Part shown: positions 33,782-57,996 of the stretch, piece by piece | Position numbering within the stretch: the first letter of the stretch is position 1 | Layout: each line of letters starts with the position of its first letter | NCBI RefSeq assembly: GCF_052324685.1 | Contig: NC_135228.1 | Span: 15,492,611-15,556,610, forward strand | Direction of reading: 5' to 3' | DNA from: Brachyhypopomus gauderio | Taxonomy: Eukaryota; Chordata; Actinopteri; Gymnotiformes; Hypopomidae | Length of the DNA stretch: 64,000 nucleotides | The notes under the pieces: model-generated | Told to the model about the DNA's origin: nothing | The model's input: the letters and a program-made list of their open reading frames with translations, nothing else | Databases searched by the model: none | Position numbers and translations under genes: made by a program

Positions 33782-35888
33782 CTATATATATATATATATA
33801 CAAAAGAAAATGAATATGAGTCTTTATTTTGCTGCTTTCAGTTGCTAGTTTGGGTTTGATCAGAAGTGCCTCTTCTAAACTATCATGGTGGTTTCTTTGA
33901 TGTTATCTCACCCAATCAGCTTGTCCAGGGAGGGCCTGTTCCATGTCTGTCTGGATTTTAGGCATATCAGGTCTAATAGAGGATAGTGGAGGATGTCAGA
34001 GGTTAAAAGATTTGGCTGTCCCCTCTGATGTCAGGTCACAGGATAGCCCTGCTGTTCTTAGTTATACTGCATCTGTGCACAACACAAAAAGGTGCAAAAT
34101 AACCAATTTTTTTGTGCATTCTCTCAGATTTCTGTTTTTAGGTTTTTATTGATAACTTGATGGAATGCATAATGTGTCCAGTAATACAGAGGGTCTTCGT
34201 TTGTTTATTGGGCATTTTCACTGTACATATGTTCTTGTTTTGGTTTTGTTACATGGTACATAATATAGAGATTTTCATAGTTTTACTCTGAATATTATGC
34301 CCAGAATCTCTTTTCATAATTCTAGGTTCATCCAGTAGAATAACAACACTACCCCAACAAAACCCACACTGTACGTCACATACAGATAAGATTCATCAGT
34401 GACCTAATAAATCAGATTAGTTGAAGAAGACTGAATGCAGGGAAATGTAGTCTTTTAACATAAGGTGTGGCATGGGATGAGACCCCGATACCTTACCCTC
34501 CGTATAATAAAAATAGGATATTGTGTTGTCCGTTACATTATAGCTGGAAAAAGTAGCAAAGATGCCATGTAAATATTGTTTATCTGTTTTCTGAAATTAC
34601 GCCAAAGTGCAAATTTATTATATGTTCGTAGACTACAGTACCCAAGATGTATATATATATATATTTTTCATTCCAGAGGCTTGACTTTAAGCGTCCAAAA
34701 TAATCAAAAAAGATTTGATTGGACAAGCAGAGGAAAGTGGTAGTTTTTATTGGTGGACCCAGATCTCTGTCAGACGTGGTGTGTGACTCATGTGGGCGCT
34801 CCCTCGGTGGAAGCAGGAATGGAATGGCTCCGCAACCCTAACGGCGCGGAAGGTATGGCTTTATTTTTCCTACGTGTATCCCCGTAAGTTACAGATGCCA
34901 GCTACACGTGTAGCCTTCTGTTTGTTTTCTGTTGATGGCTGAAATAAGCAAAGCAAAGAAATGAAACTAACTCAGTCATTTATACTAAATAAGATAGAAG
35001 CCTATTCCGCTCAGCCCAGGAGTTTTCTGAGTCTACTTCTTAGGCTGCGTGCGTGTCTTAATGAATATTTTATTAATCTTTATGGTAGCAAGATGGCATT
35101 TAAAGATGTGTCAGACATGGCGAATTGCGCCTCTTTTTAAACATTCTGCCTTGGGCACACTGACGACATGTGTAATCAATAGCCTCGCACGTTATTTATG
35201 GAAATGTTCAGAAGCAAATAACAACACCGCACGTTTCGATTCTTAGCTCAGTCCTTACTGTAACCTATTTGATCTAAGACAAGAGACTGCAACGCGATAG
35301 ACATCTTCTATTGTCCGTCTCTATCGTAAAGCTGGAATCGCAAGTGGTAAACTGTCAAATAAGACTCGTGTCCTCACAAGAATAGCGCTACTGTATTCTC
35401 TAGTAGGCTCGAGTGATATAAATTTAGATCGCACATCTCTTTCGACACGTCTGCCCCGGTTCGTTTCTATGGAAACATCCTCCCCCGCCCTCCTCCGGCA
35501 TATTTACGTGGTTAAACGTCTATAAAAGGTGGTATCCGTTAACAGATAAGTCGATAAATAAAAACTTTAGTCTGTAGTAAATGCTAATAATACATTATGT
35601 TCATATTGAAACGGTACATTAATACATTGTAGATCATAGGAGAACAGCGCAATTTCGTTCTATATTTATGTGTGAAAGAAAGAATCCGAGAATGTTTGTT
35701 CAAGAGTATGTTTATTCACATAAAGCCTTGGTCATTAGGAGTAAAAATCTTATTTTTATTCTTGTAATGTGTAACTAGAACACAAGCACAGGTAGAAAAC
35801 CACAATAAGGCATGACGCATGCAACTCTTTAAATTGACGTTTTTCCCCCCAGTACAGAATATCCTAGGCTACGTTCTCCATTGGTAGC
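33782..35888. other. Interval between ripply1 and prrg3
   Basis: No coding exon is recognised. A GC-richer patch at about 34780-34852 ends in GGAAG|GTATGG, which could be the donor of a non-coding first exon of prrg3. The remainder is AT-rich. Confidence 0.4.
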
Positions 35889-37511
<1,623 letters not shown>

Positions 37512-40500
37512 AAGTGCACAACGCGAAAGATGTGAAACAGGGTCACTTGCTGCCCGGCGCGGGATTGAACTGATCAAAAGACGTCCTTATTCCCAAGTGC
37601 TCATCACAGTTTGGGTCTGTCAGGCCAGAGTGTGCTAGTGTGCATTTTTGACCTCTTGAATTGCCCCAGGCTGATGCCGAGATTCTTGATGGGAGCGTGT
37701 GAGCTGCACTAAGAGATGTGGTTGTTGTCGTGAAGTTGTGTCCTTGAAGTCGAATGTTTGGAAGGTTTGGGCTTTGGGGCTAGGACTCCTTAATGCTTGT
37801 TCTAGAACTCTTCCTGAACCCTGGCATCAGCGCGTTGCACTGTAAAACCTCCTGCCCCTTCGACCCATCACTCCATGCTCAGTACTACTCATGAATCTCT
37901 TTCCCCTTTTTTAGGAGAAAGGTACAGCTGCGAAAAGAAGTGACACAAGTGTGCTCACTCTCCAGTTTACTGTATGCAGGATGAAAATTGTATGGGTTCT
38001 AAGGAGATCTTCAAAACGCTAGCCTATATAGCTCTTAGACAAAAAAAAATTACCTATAGAGGCGAGTGATCTGAACTATTTTATAAAACAGATCTCCGAC
38101 ACATGTCTAAAGGGGCTGTTTGAGATAACTGTGTGCCAGCAAAGGCACTTCAAAAATGTGCTGCCATGTAGAAAATACTCGTGGTTTGAAAAGGCACGTA
38201 GTTTTGCTGCACACTTTTATTAAGCACATTATTGCTCACTCTGCATGAATACACAGTTGGTTTCAGGCCTTAAATACATGTCACAATCAATAGAATAGTT
38301 ATCGGACTGTCTGCTCGGCAGTTTCTTGCTGTGAGTGAACGCACCAAATTTTATATTTTACTCCCAATACTGTGCTCATACAACACTTTACAAGACGCAA
38401 CACTTTGCAAGACTGCTCCATACACAGAAACCCACTGAGAGCACAATTACTGGATAATATAACATTCCAGACCCCTAACAGCCCCATATCCACACGTTCA
38501 CTATTTTCTCTGCTCTCTGACTGTTTACAGCTTTTGTTACTTTTTTATAATAGCATAAAACTGTGTGAACATGTATAAAGCGTTATGTGGCTTTCGACCT
38601 CACCAGGTGCTATAATGTAGTACAAATGCTGCTTGTCCTCACATTATGTTCCTCATACACTATCTGTGACTCTTGGCTCTGAGTCTTCACGAATCAGCTA
38701 AACTGCCCGTACATAACACGCGCCTGAACAGTGTTTTTAGCTCAGGTTTAAGCCAATGAACTGCCGCCTTTGCAGCAAATATGTAAATAATCTATCACTG
38801 CCAACCAATAGGAGAAGGGGTCAAGGGGTGACGCGTAGAATGCTGTTTTTGAGTGGTACTGAATAACATCACAGTACGTCATTACTGTAGTCACAAGTGG
38901 TGTTCTGCAGTTTTGCATAAGACAAACACTAAACTTATTACACAGCCCGAAAATGATTCTGCACAATTTGTAATCATATAAAAATAAAAGTATAGACGTT
39001 AGTCCATCCCAGTGACTCGAATGGTGTTCATGAAGGTGAAAGGTCATTCAAAGATCACACTCACTGCATTGTGCTTCGTGGTGAAATACCAAGTTCATTT
39101 CAAGCAGTCTGGCCTTGCCACGCGTTTGCAGGATATTTGCAGTCCATTTCGCAATCGTTGAACGTTTTCTTTCGCATGTGTACCAACATCAGGTTTTGAG
39201 GACAACATAGACTTGGGTTTTTACACATTTTTGTTATTTATTGAAGTCGTTTTGGTATTTTTGTACCGTTGTAAACATCCTAACTGACTAACATTTAGAG
39301 CGCATTTGCGTTTTACCGGTAGGTGAGGTACGAGACAATCTGTTAAATAGGTTAAATCAAGGTGTTTGCTTGGACACGCATTAAACCCAGTGACACGAAC
39401 TACTCACTCTAGAATGATGAAAAATAAGTGTCAGTCCAGGCGTGTTGAACATTTGACGCCAAAACACCCTGTGTGCGCATATATTGTATGGTAATTACCC
39501 AAACAAGCTGGCTAAACTGAGAACAGGGACTTGTAATCGGAGCGGACTTCTTGTCCATGAGTATTGATGGGAGAAACGCGCCCAGCAAGAGCAAACATTT
39601 GTGCATCAGCATTTACTACATCAACGCAGCTCTTATAGACCACTGAGTTTCTAGAACGATATTTATTGTACTGGTTAATTTGGTAAACTAAAGCGTCACT
39701 TGTTTTGCATACAACTAAAGACCTATGGACTATCTAAAACTGGGCCGACAAACAACTGCTGTATTTTGCCACTTTTCTCATTATCAGATTGTGTTAACGT
39801 GTACAAGACGTGAAAAATCATGTGAAATACTACAACAGCGGTTAACGCAGTTCGTGTGATATGGACATCAAATCTGGTTAACAACTCTGAGAAACTGGGT
39901 TAGACTTGTCCAAAGATGATGGATGATGACACCGGAACACAGCAACGACTGTGGCTTAACAACTTGACAAAAATATATGTATGGTTTTTTTTACGTCGCA
40001 ATATAAGCTTCAAATGACCATAATGAGAAAAGGATGCTAAATGTACAAGTTGGCATGTGATGCGTGTGTATGTGTGTTCAAGCTGTGAAGGTGTGAGTGA
40101 ATCTTAAATCACCTGTTTGGAGGGGCTGGTCCTGCTTTACTGTCACGGTTCATGTCACCTGAGACTCTGGACTTACCAGGCTGAAATGAATAAAAATAAT
40201 GCTCTTGCCAAACAACTTTACACTGAAGGACCAATCACCGGCTAGAGACCATGTCCTAGAGACCATGCTGTTGATGGCTGAAACTGCTGCTTTAAGATTA
40301 GGGGAACGTTTGTCGTTGGAAGAGTAATTAGCGGAAACCTACTTTTGAAAATGAAGTAAACGACACCTGCTTTAGCGTTGAAGGAACGCTAGTGAAATAA
40401 AAGGGTTATGGATTCTCACTAAAGTGCTATAGGCTTCTAACCTCACATCATGGTTTTATTTTTATTGTTTGTCTTTTTGGTGGTGAATGAGACGTGTGTT

Positions 40501-41460
40501 TCTTCCCACCTACATTCCCAGAAGGTTTCATCAAAGCCACAGGTTTTCCTTAATAACTATAAGTTAAACGTTATGGATTATGTATGTAGTTGCAGAATCA
40601 ATGTACACCTTTATGTATATGTTTTATTTATTTATTTTTGCTCAATCTAATTGCATGTGTTTTTTCATCCATACAAATTTGTTATATTTTTTAAGGCTTC
40701 AACCCACATGAGGCTCTATATATCTTGTATCTGTATGTGATGGTTACACCTATTTAAACACTTTTGGAATCAACATAAGCACTGTTGAAATTGTAATACG
40801 TATTTATGTAATATAAAATTGTACATTTGTGTATGTGAACTTGTATAAAAATATATAACCATATTTTATCATTTTCCATTCCATAGACATATTTTTACAC
40901 AGCTATATGCTATGTATTTAGATAACCATATTGCATGAATATTGTTTTATAAAACAAGAATACAAGAATTTATCTTGCTCACATAAACACTTATGAGAGC
41001 ATTATAGCTGGTCAATGAAGAAGCTCAGCCAAAGAAAATGAAGACGAACACGATGCCAGAAGGGTTTTTTTTATTTTTATTTACCAATTTTGGTGACTTT
41101 AAAACCAGCAAAAAGATGTAGTCTTCCCCAAAACCATTCTATCATTCCGTTTTTCTCCTTTCAAGCCACACTGGTGCCAAGGCAAAGTCACAGACCCTAT
41201 GTGTACAAAAAGCTATGGTTATTTATGATATTCTTGCTTTGGTAAGTGGTTTGAAAATACATGTATTTGCTCCTGTCAGTTCCCCCATTTCTGTCATAAC
41301 AATGTGTTCCAAGTGCCAAATTTGCTGTTCGTGAAAGCACTGTATCCTTCGCGAATATTAAACCAGTGAACCATACTCTGTGGTCATTTTACACTGGGAG
41401 TTTCCGTTTTTGTTGCTTCTCGTTGTCATTTTAGCGTCAATAAACTGGAGGCTTGTCAGG
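37512..41460 (+). other. Probable prrg3 3' UTR and intergenic DNA
   Basis: No coding exon is found. Poly(A) signal candidates include AATAAA at about 40386 and at 41439-41444. If the latter is used, the prrg3 3' UTR is about 3.9 kb. No mobile element or RNA gene was recognised. Confidence 0.45.
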
Positions 41461-42282
41461 CGGACCCTCCCTTTCCCCGTGTAGCCTAGCTGGCTCCTCT
41501 CATGTGAGGAAGTTATCACCCTGAACTGAAGGTTTGTTGTTACCCAGGAAGCAGAAGTGTTTGTGTCAGTTAGCTAGGCAACATATACATATTTCAACAT
41601 CACTTAAGATAAGTTAATACGAACTTCTGGCGTTTGTTCAGCTAGTTTGTCTTGTTTGTGTCCAGTTTGGCCTCGTCTACTTACTAGCGTAGCTAGTTTA
41701 CTTAGCTAACTTAGAAAGGGCAAATTAGTTGTGCTGGCTAGCTATCTAGCTTAGTTGTAATGTAACTAAAATACTGCCTTGTGGTTTATGTTTCTTCCTC
41801 ACTGTGTGATCCCACAGTGAACTGGACTAAGTTATTTTAATTTTGAACGTCTAGGCTAAATATTCAGTCCTGACTCACATGTTTAGCTATAGCTACTTGT
41901 GTCAATAATACGACTGTCATATGCTTCCTAACCTGCATATAACCAGCTATAATTGCCCTTTCTTTCTGTCAACCTAACGAACTAGATAATTCAGCTTAAC
42001 GTCGCAGGATATAAATTTTAAGTAGTATATAAGTAGTACCAAATTCGTAAAAATGCTAGCTACCCGTCTAACTTTGTTGCTGGACTCATTAACTCTACGA
42101 CCTCGTAATATATTTTATAGTTAATATTTTGATCCGGTAGATTGTAATCCGGTAGACTGTAATCCGTGATACCTGTAATCGCACGAAAGTTACAAAGTAC
42201 ACTGTCCAGTATTTAAAAGGTTGATGCAGGGCTGCATATAATCACTTATAATCGATTCCGATTCACAGCCTGTTGGACGGTC
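41461..42282 (+). other. 5' flank of the Mff-like gene
   Basis: Contains no coding sequence that I can recognise. A splice acceptor (GATTCACAG|CC) lies about 15 bases upstream of the start codon at 42283, which suggests a non-coding first exon somewhere in this stretch. Confidence 0.45.
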
Positions 42283-45200
42283 ATGACAGCTCTTGTACAT
42301 TTGGACGAAGCATCACAGATGCGTGGTGGCGATCCGACCTTCACAGAAGTAATCAGCCAGAGGATGAGGGTACCAGAGCGGCTGCGAGTGGGTCCTGGAG
42401 TACTGCCTGACCAGCTGAACCAAACGTCAGAGGATCTCCGTCCTGTGTACAGCATGCATGTACCTGACAGACTAGCTTTAACAGGTGTGTCATCCTCAGG
42501 CATTTAAAAAAGTAAAAACAAAACACACATACGTGCAAACAAAGAAAACAAATGATGGCGTGGTACTACAACATATGTTTATCATACATGTTGTTCATCA
42601 TAGATGCTCCTGACCTGAGTCCACGGCCTCTCTTCTCCAAACAAAGATCCACAGGCCAGGCCTCGTCTAGCTCTGACCTGCAGCTCATGCAACATGGGTC
42701 CTGGCATAGGGAGATTCAGGTAATCTGACCACAGCCTTCAGCAAATGTCCTTTTGCCCTCTCTGCCCTAATTCAGGCACACAGAGACTGGATTCAAGAGA
42801 TTAAAGATTCTTTTGTTTTTGGTTTGTGATTTAATTGCAGTAATGGCCAGAGACAATAAGATTTGTTTTTCGTGTCTGATAAGTGGGGTGTGATTGCGAG
42901 TGCTGATGTTTGCTTGCTGTCAACATTTGTTTACTCATCCACTGTGTTCCACTGACTGCTGCATTGTTCAGACTTTATTACCTTATACACTTTAGCTACA
43001 GATATTTGGTCTTTCATCAAACTGTTGTTTTTAGGCTGTGTACTTTGGACATTACAATTGTTGTGAGGAATGCCTTGTGGTGACAGTCCGACGTGTTGCC
43101 CACAGAGTCCGCTACGCAGGTCGTACAGTGACCAGGCATTTGGAAGGACCCCCCCTGGAACCCCCACACAGCCCAAGCAAACACCACATTCCCCTTTTCA
43201 GTGAGTACACTGCACATTAGGCAGTTGTGGCGAATGAGCAATGAACCTATTTTAAGAATTATTTTCAGAAACTGTTTTTAGTCAGATTCTGGTGTTGATC
43301 TAGTGTCTATGCCCACACAATGGAAATATCACGAGGAATAGAACACCAGTCATGGCCTTCACAGCAGTATATGTTTGCCATATGCAGAGTCTGTACATTT
43401 CTCCTACAGTAGTGCTTCTATGTGCTGTAGTGGTAGAATTTTTGGTCTATTTTTGGTAGAAGATTTGAAACGGCTCCTTTTATGCACAAGCCAGTGGGCA
43501 GGCTGCTTAGCTAGAGTCTAAGAGTCAAGTACTTCATGGAAATTGGGGGGGTTCCATGTGTTACTGTACAAATCTTTGGTACAATTTTGGGCCTTTGGCA
43601 TCACCTGAACGAGACACCTGAACAAGTGGGCCATCTGTCATCAGTCCCATTTTAAAGTTGCCTTTGTATAAAGAGATTGGATCAATTTGCCTCTATTTCA
43701 TACTTATTATAAACTTATCAGGAGCTTGTAAAAAAAGCATAATCACAAACATAAGAAATCCCACCCATCTGTTAGTTTGTGAAGTGTTTTGCAGCTGCTG
43801 TTAGTAACAGTGGTACTCCTTTTGTTTATTCTGGCCATTGCCGGTCCCCCTTGACTTGGCCATGGTAGGCGCAGTGTTGGAAGGGCTTCCACTGAGTGCT
43901 CAGACCCAGCCCTGACCACACCCCTGGAGATACCTGCCTTCCCACAGAGCCTCCTGTCCCCCCACAGCATGCTACAGGTGGCCAGGCAGCTGGGCCAGCA
44001 GGCCTCGCAGAGAATCCTTCAGACTGTCACTCAGAAATACTCCTCCAGGTGATGCACCCCGCTAACCCTTAACCCCTCCCGCCTGCTTGAAGGAAAATTC
44101 TGCTGTCGGCCTGAAGCTGTTGCTTCAGTCACAACCCTTTGGTTTTTAACTCTGCATGTCTGGTTTCACTGGAGGTATCTGAACACCTCCTTAACCTTCT
44201 GCCTGCGCTGCTTCTCACTTTCAGGATTAGCTGTATTTGCTTTTCTGCTAGCAAGCGGTCCCAAGCTACACGCAGGGATGCACAGCTCTCCTCTTGTCTT
44301 GCCCGCTAGAGCTAGTATGTGGTCCATGTTTGGGAAGCTAAAAAGATCATAGTTCCATTCCAGTCCAATGCACGTCCATTCCTGTGGGCTCTGTCTCTGT
44401 CTCTTATGTTGGAAGGTTCTGTTCCCACGAGAGCACTCCGCCTCTGCCAGTCGAGGTTCACGCTGACCGGGCCCAGAGAAGGTGACTGTTATGTTCTGAT
44501 GTTGATGAATGTACCGTTTTGCTGCTTATCAAATTTGTAATGTTTTCTCATGTTATGAGGATTTAAGTGGCCAGAGAATAGTGTTGTGGATGAAGATGGG
44601 AACCTGATGGCTGTCTTTGTTCTGACACCTCCCCATCTGTTATGCTGCTCATGTCTGTTTTGCTTTGCTTCATGTTGTCTGCTAATCATGAATGGGAGTT
44701 GAGTTTGAAGAGATGAGGAAGTGTAAGATTAGCAGGCACGTGGGTGTGGTAGAACTCTGATCTGCACTCAAGTTACTCCTTGCTGCCCTGTGTTCATCCT
44801 ACAGTTCCATGCAGGAGTCCTGCCTCGGTTCCGAGGGCGAGTCTGGAACCGCCGTCGAATTCATCGTGCTTCGAAGACAGGTCAGTCCGTAGAACCCTCC
44901 AGAACTTTGGTTTTTGACTGTCTTTATTTTGGACCCGAGATCTAATATATGTGCATTGTTCAATAGTCAGTCTGTGGGTGGAAGGTAAGGGGACAGTTTA
45001 TTTTTGGTCTTGTCATTCGCAAAGTGACCAGAAGAGGGTGCTCCATTCCACCACATTGATAATTGACAAAAGCAAACGGTTAAATGAATGAACTCGCCAA
45101 ATGTTTCGTGACGATCCTGCATGTTCCAGTAAATCCTCTCCTTGTGCCTCTCAGGTGGTGAAGATGGGCAGGCGAATAGTGGCACTGGAGAGACAGAATG

Positions 45201-45286
45201 CAGAGCACAGGCAGACCGAACTGGTGCTCTTTTCCCTGCTACTGTCTGCGTGCCTGTTTAACGGCTGGCTGTGGACACGCAGATAA
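42283..45286 (+). CDS. Mitochondrial fission factor family protein (Mff/FATE1-like), six coding exons
   Basis: Exons 42283-42484, 42604-42719, 43106-43200, 43950-44048, 44805-44880 and 45155-45286 join in phase to give 239 residues. Near the N-terminus are the two short repeats that mark Mff: ISQRMRVPERLRV (24-36) and YSMHVPDRLAL (56-66). A serine-rich block, RRSYSDQAFGR, resembles the phosphorylated RSMSENAVRQ region of Mff. A coiled coil (about 186-216, FIVLRRQVVKMGRRIVALE) leads into a C-terminal membrane anchor (219-236), ending WLWTRR as in Mff. Mff recruits the GTPase Drp1 to mitochondria and peroxisomes. In human the gene after PRRG3 is FATE1, a diverged Mff relative, so this may be the fish counterpart of FATE1. 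Exon 4 uses the second AG of CACAGAG; exon 3 could be longer in another frame, but only the model given keeps phase. Confidence 0.85.
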
Positions 45287-45830
45287 CCCCACAGAGCTTT
45301 CCGGGTGACCAGCCATGCCCCCCATGGTCTGTTCAACCCGCCCTAATATAACACGACCATTACCACCTATTGAACCATGCACTTAGTTAAGGCATGATAT
45401 AGGGCTTGGTTGCACACTGTGATTGAGATACAATCAAGGCAGGAGACTATTAGATGTTGTATAATGGCAAGCCTTTTTTTCACTAACCACTGTATAAGCA
45501 TGGATTAAACAAGGTGGTGTATCAAAAAATGCAGTAGGCAAAATCTGATCATTTCTAAAATAGTTGTTATATCAAAGCATCTGTTATTCAGAAGCCATGA
45601 TGGCAATGGTTGTGTTCTTGTTCTATAGTACGCTCCCCAGACCTTGCCAGTTTTGTCTTTTAAACATAATGCATGATGTTTTCCTTTTATTTATTTGCCC
45701 CTTTTTACCATTTTGGCTTGTTGGACACTTTTTGTAATATATCTTAATACCTTAGCTATTTAATCTTGTAAAGTAGGACGATATTTCCTAGATTCTTTAA
45801 AGTTGGTGCATGCCTGTCGTCCAAGCGTCC

Positions 45831-45870
45831 ATTAAAGCGAGACAGTCATTGCTCAGTATATTTATTTATT
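45831..45870. promoter_or_regulatory. Convergent poly(A) signals of the Mff-like gene and amot
   Basis: ATTAAA at 45831-45836 can end the plus-strand Mff-like transcript. TTTATT at 45861-45866 and 45865-45870 reads AATAAA on the minus strand and can end amot. The two 3' ends would then meet or overlap within about 40 bases. Confidence 0.5.
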
Positions 45871-48738
45871 GAAAAATTAAATTAAATTTCATCAAGGAAA
45901 AAAGTTATTTGGAACGTGTTCAGGAGTATAAACCAAATAAAAAAGTCAAATTGCAATGGAAAACTGAGATGAATTTTGTAAAACAAAATATATATTTGAT
46001 TAAAGAGAATACAGTTTAATTAAAATTATTCATGATTGTACAGTAATAACATTGTCAAGCAGCAACTAGAGTACACAATCTGTGATGAAACACATACTAA
46101 GAAAATGAAGAGACATTCCTTGCCTGGGGGAGGCAGAACGAAACTGAAAAGAACCACAGAGAAAGGGACAGATCTTACACACCACAGAAGAGCCGTCACT
46201 GGCCCAAACGGGGACAGAAACTGTAGAGAGTTGAAGATGGGGGGGGGGGGACGGACACTTCCCCCTGGGTACTAGATTGTCCTGAGCTGGACTATAACAC
46301 ATTCACCTTTTGAAGCTCTGCATAACATTTTGATTAACGAATTGAGCAAGACCATCCAGATTAATAACACAATGACTGAACCTTAGGTGGGCCTCAGGCA
46401 AAGATACTGTACAATCCATGACTCCATGACATTCTTTATACTGATCTCCATCATTTAAGGTGGTAGCAGCTAATGTCAAGGTTAGTGTCATTGTGATGAA
46501 GGCTTTGAAATGGCAAAAGGGACTTTTATTAGTGAGAACCACATTCTTTGTGCTTGAGTCTTGTATTTTGAAGTCTGCTGCTAAAACGTACTGCAAGTGC
46601 AGTTAAAATGGTGCTTCCAGCCACTGGGCCCACCCAAAGATCAGTCAGCAAACCTCAGGTCCATTGTCCCATTTTTGTGCCCAAACAAAGTTGGAGGTGA
46701 CTTACAAAATTACTGGAAATATGCTAGTAGCATGTTTTTATTTTTGTTACTCTATATTTAAGATTTTTAAAAGCTGGTCGTGAGGCACATTTTGACAGTG
46801 GTTGGTATATTTGTGCTGGAATGAGTATAAAAACATTAATAAATAAATAATAGAAAAAAATAACCCTAAAACTTGGAAAATGTATGACATATTAAACCGA
46901 TTGGAATTGTTATGCAGGAAATGTCAAGTACCAGTATTGGGTAATACAGAACACAGGTTCTTAGACTACATGCCAAAGACCCCTTTTACTGATCACTTCC
47001 TCACTGAAGACATTACTCCAAATACAAAAAAAACCAACACTGCTTCCTTATTAACCAACAAGAATGAAATTTTTGTTCTTGTCTTCACCTGAATTAAACG
47101 TAAGTGTATGTTTGTTGTGAAACACATTTGTGGCTCATCATGTATTCAGATATGATGCGACTTTTAGAATCTCTAAATTTAACATAGGCAAGGGGACCTA
47201 TATACGTTCGTACAAATTCAAGGCACTACATAAGGTTATCCAAAATATTCTCCTAATTTTTGTTTTGAGTCGCTATATATGAGAGGTATTTTTTAGATGT
47301 TGGTGAAATGTATTATACTAAAGTATTAGAATGGAAAGAAGTGACTTTCAAAATAAAGATGAAACACTCATGGTATGTTTTCAGTGCTTACAAATATTTG
47401 TATAAGTAATAAAACACATCCATGTCATATTTGTCCTGGAACAGAACATGTCAATCACACTCTTACATTTCTTTGGTCCTGTATTTCTAAAGTGGTATTA
47501 AAGAATATGAACAATTATTAGGAGGGTCAGATTTTTTGAAGGCAACTTCAAAGCAAATCAATAGCCTACTCCTTAAAAAAAAAAGTAAACTCCTTTTTAC
47601 AAATATTTCTACTTTTGTAATTCCACAAATTTAGTGTCACAGTACTGGTTTCATTTGGCAGACAACTGAACTGACATACAATGAATGTGGATCCGTTGCC
47701 TGATCGTAATCCGTTCTCCTGTCAACTTTTTAACAAGAAAATCGAGCTCAAGGATATGACCACACACTACCTTTTGATCTTGCGTTCAGACATTTTTTGT
47801 TTTGTTTTTTTTTTTTACAGTAACCTTTGGTCAAAGGTGAAATGTATATCACGTGTTCCTGGAAATCTCAAAACACTGAAATACCCCTGTCTCCCATACG
47901 CAACACGCCTCCAGCATCATCTTACCACACCATTCATACCAAACAATGAACTCATAGTAACCATCGCGTAAAGATAAGTTCTGAAATGGCTAGAGACGTC
48001 GCAACACCAGTGACATGTGCTGCGAGCTGTCTGTGTGCATGAGCAGCAAGAGGTGTTGTGCTTCTTGGGAAAGGGGACAGCAAGACTGTTCTTGGAACAA
48101 GGGGTACTAGTGCTGCTCCGAACCCCAAACCCCAATCCTCTCCCGCCATGCACTGAGCCAAAAGCATACCCAAACCAGTTGGGTCAGTCAACTTGCTCCA
48201 GCTGCACATCGGTGCCAGGTTCTGGGAGGCAGTGTGATCCCGTTGGGTCCCGGTCCTCTTCGACGTCATGGTCCTGGGCCGAGTGTCTTGCTTGGATCAC
48301 CGCGCCCCACACATTCAGTTCGGCTATCTTACATGTGTCTTACAGTATTCAGATACAGTATTTACATGTAATGACTGTTCCAATAGTCAGTTTTATCATA
48401 TACTCAAGTGCCATGTTTGTAACGTTGGTACATGTGTACTACACAAAAACAAATAACATTGAAAGCTAAAAGGAAAAGTAGTGCAATAAATGCAAAAAAG
48501 AGGTTACCAATGCATTTGGTCCTAAACTCTGAAGGATGTAAACACCACCAGAGAATACTGTACAAAGAGGTTAGTTAATAGTAATAGTAAGGCTTTTGTT
48601 CTGTACAAGAATAAAATACCACTAAAAATATCGTGCATTTCAGTACACCATTAGCGTTCCCCAAAAAGTTTTGAAAGAGCATAATGGCTAGAAATAAAGA
48701 ATCCTTCACCTATTGTGTGTGTGTGTGTGTTATAGGGT
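45871..48738 (-). other. Probable amot 3' UTR
   Basis: About 2.9 kb between the amot stop codon and the minus-strand AATAAA signals. It is AT-rich and contains no plausible coding exon. The reading as a 3' UTR is inference from its place after the stop. Confidence 0.45.

Positions 48739-57996
<9,258 letters not shown>

Noticed and set aside
43038-43105. Longer open reading of Mff-like exon 3 in another frame (AVYFGHYNCC...)
   Set aside because: That frame does not match family motifs and its phase does not fit the next exon; the acceptor at 43105 gives RRSYSDQAFGR and restores phase.
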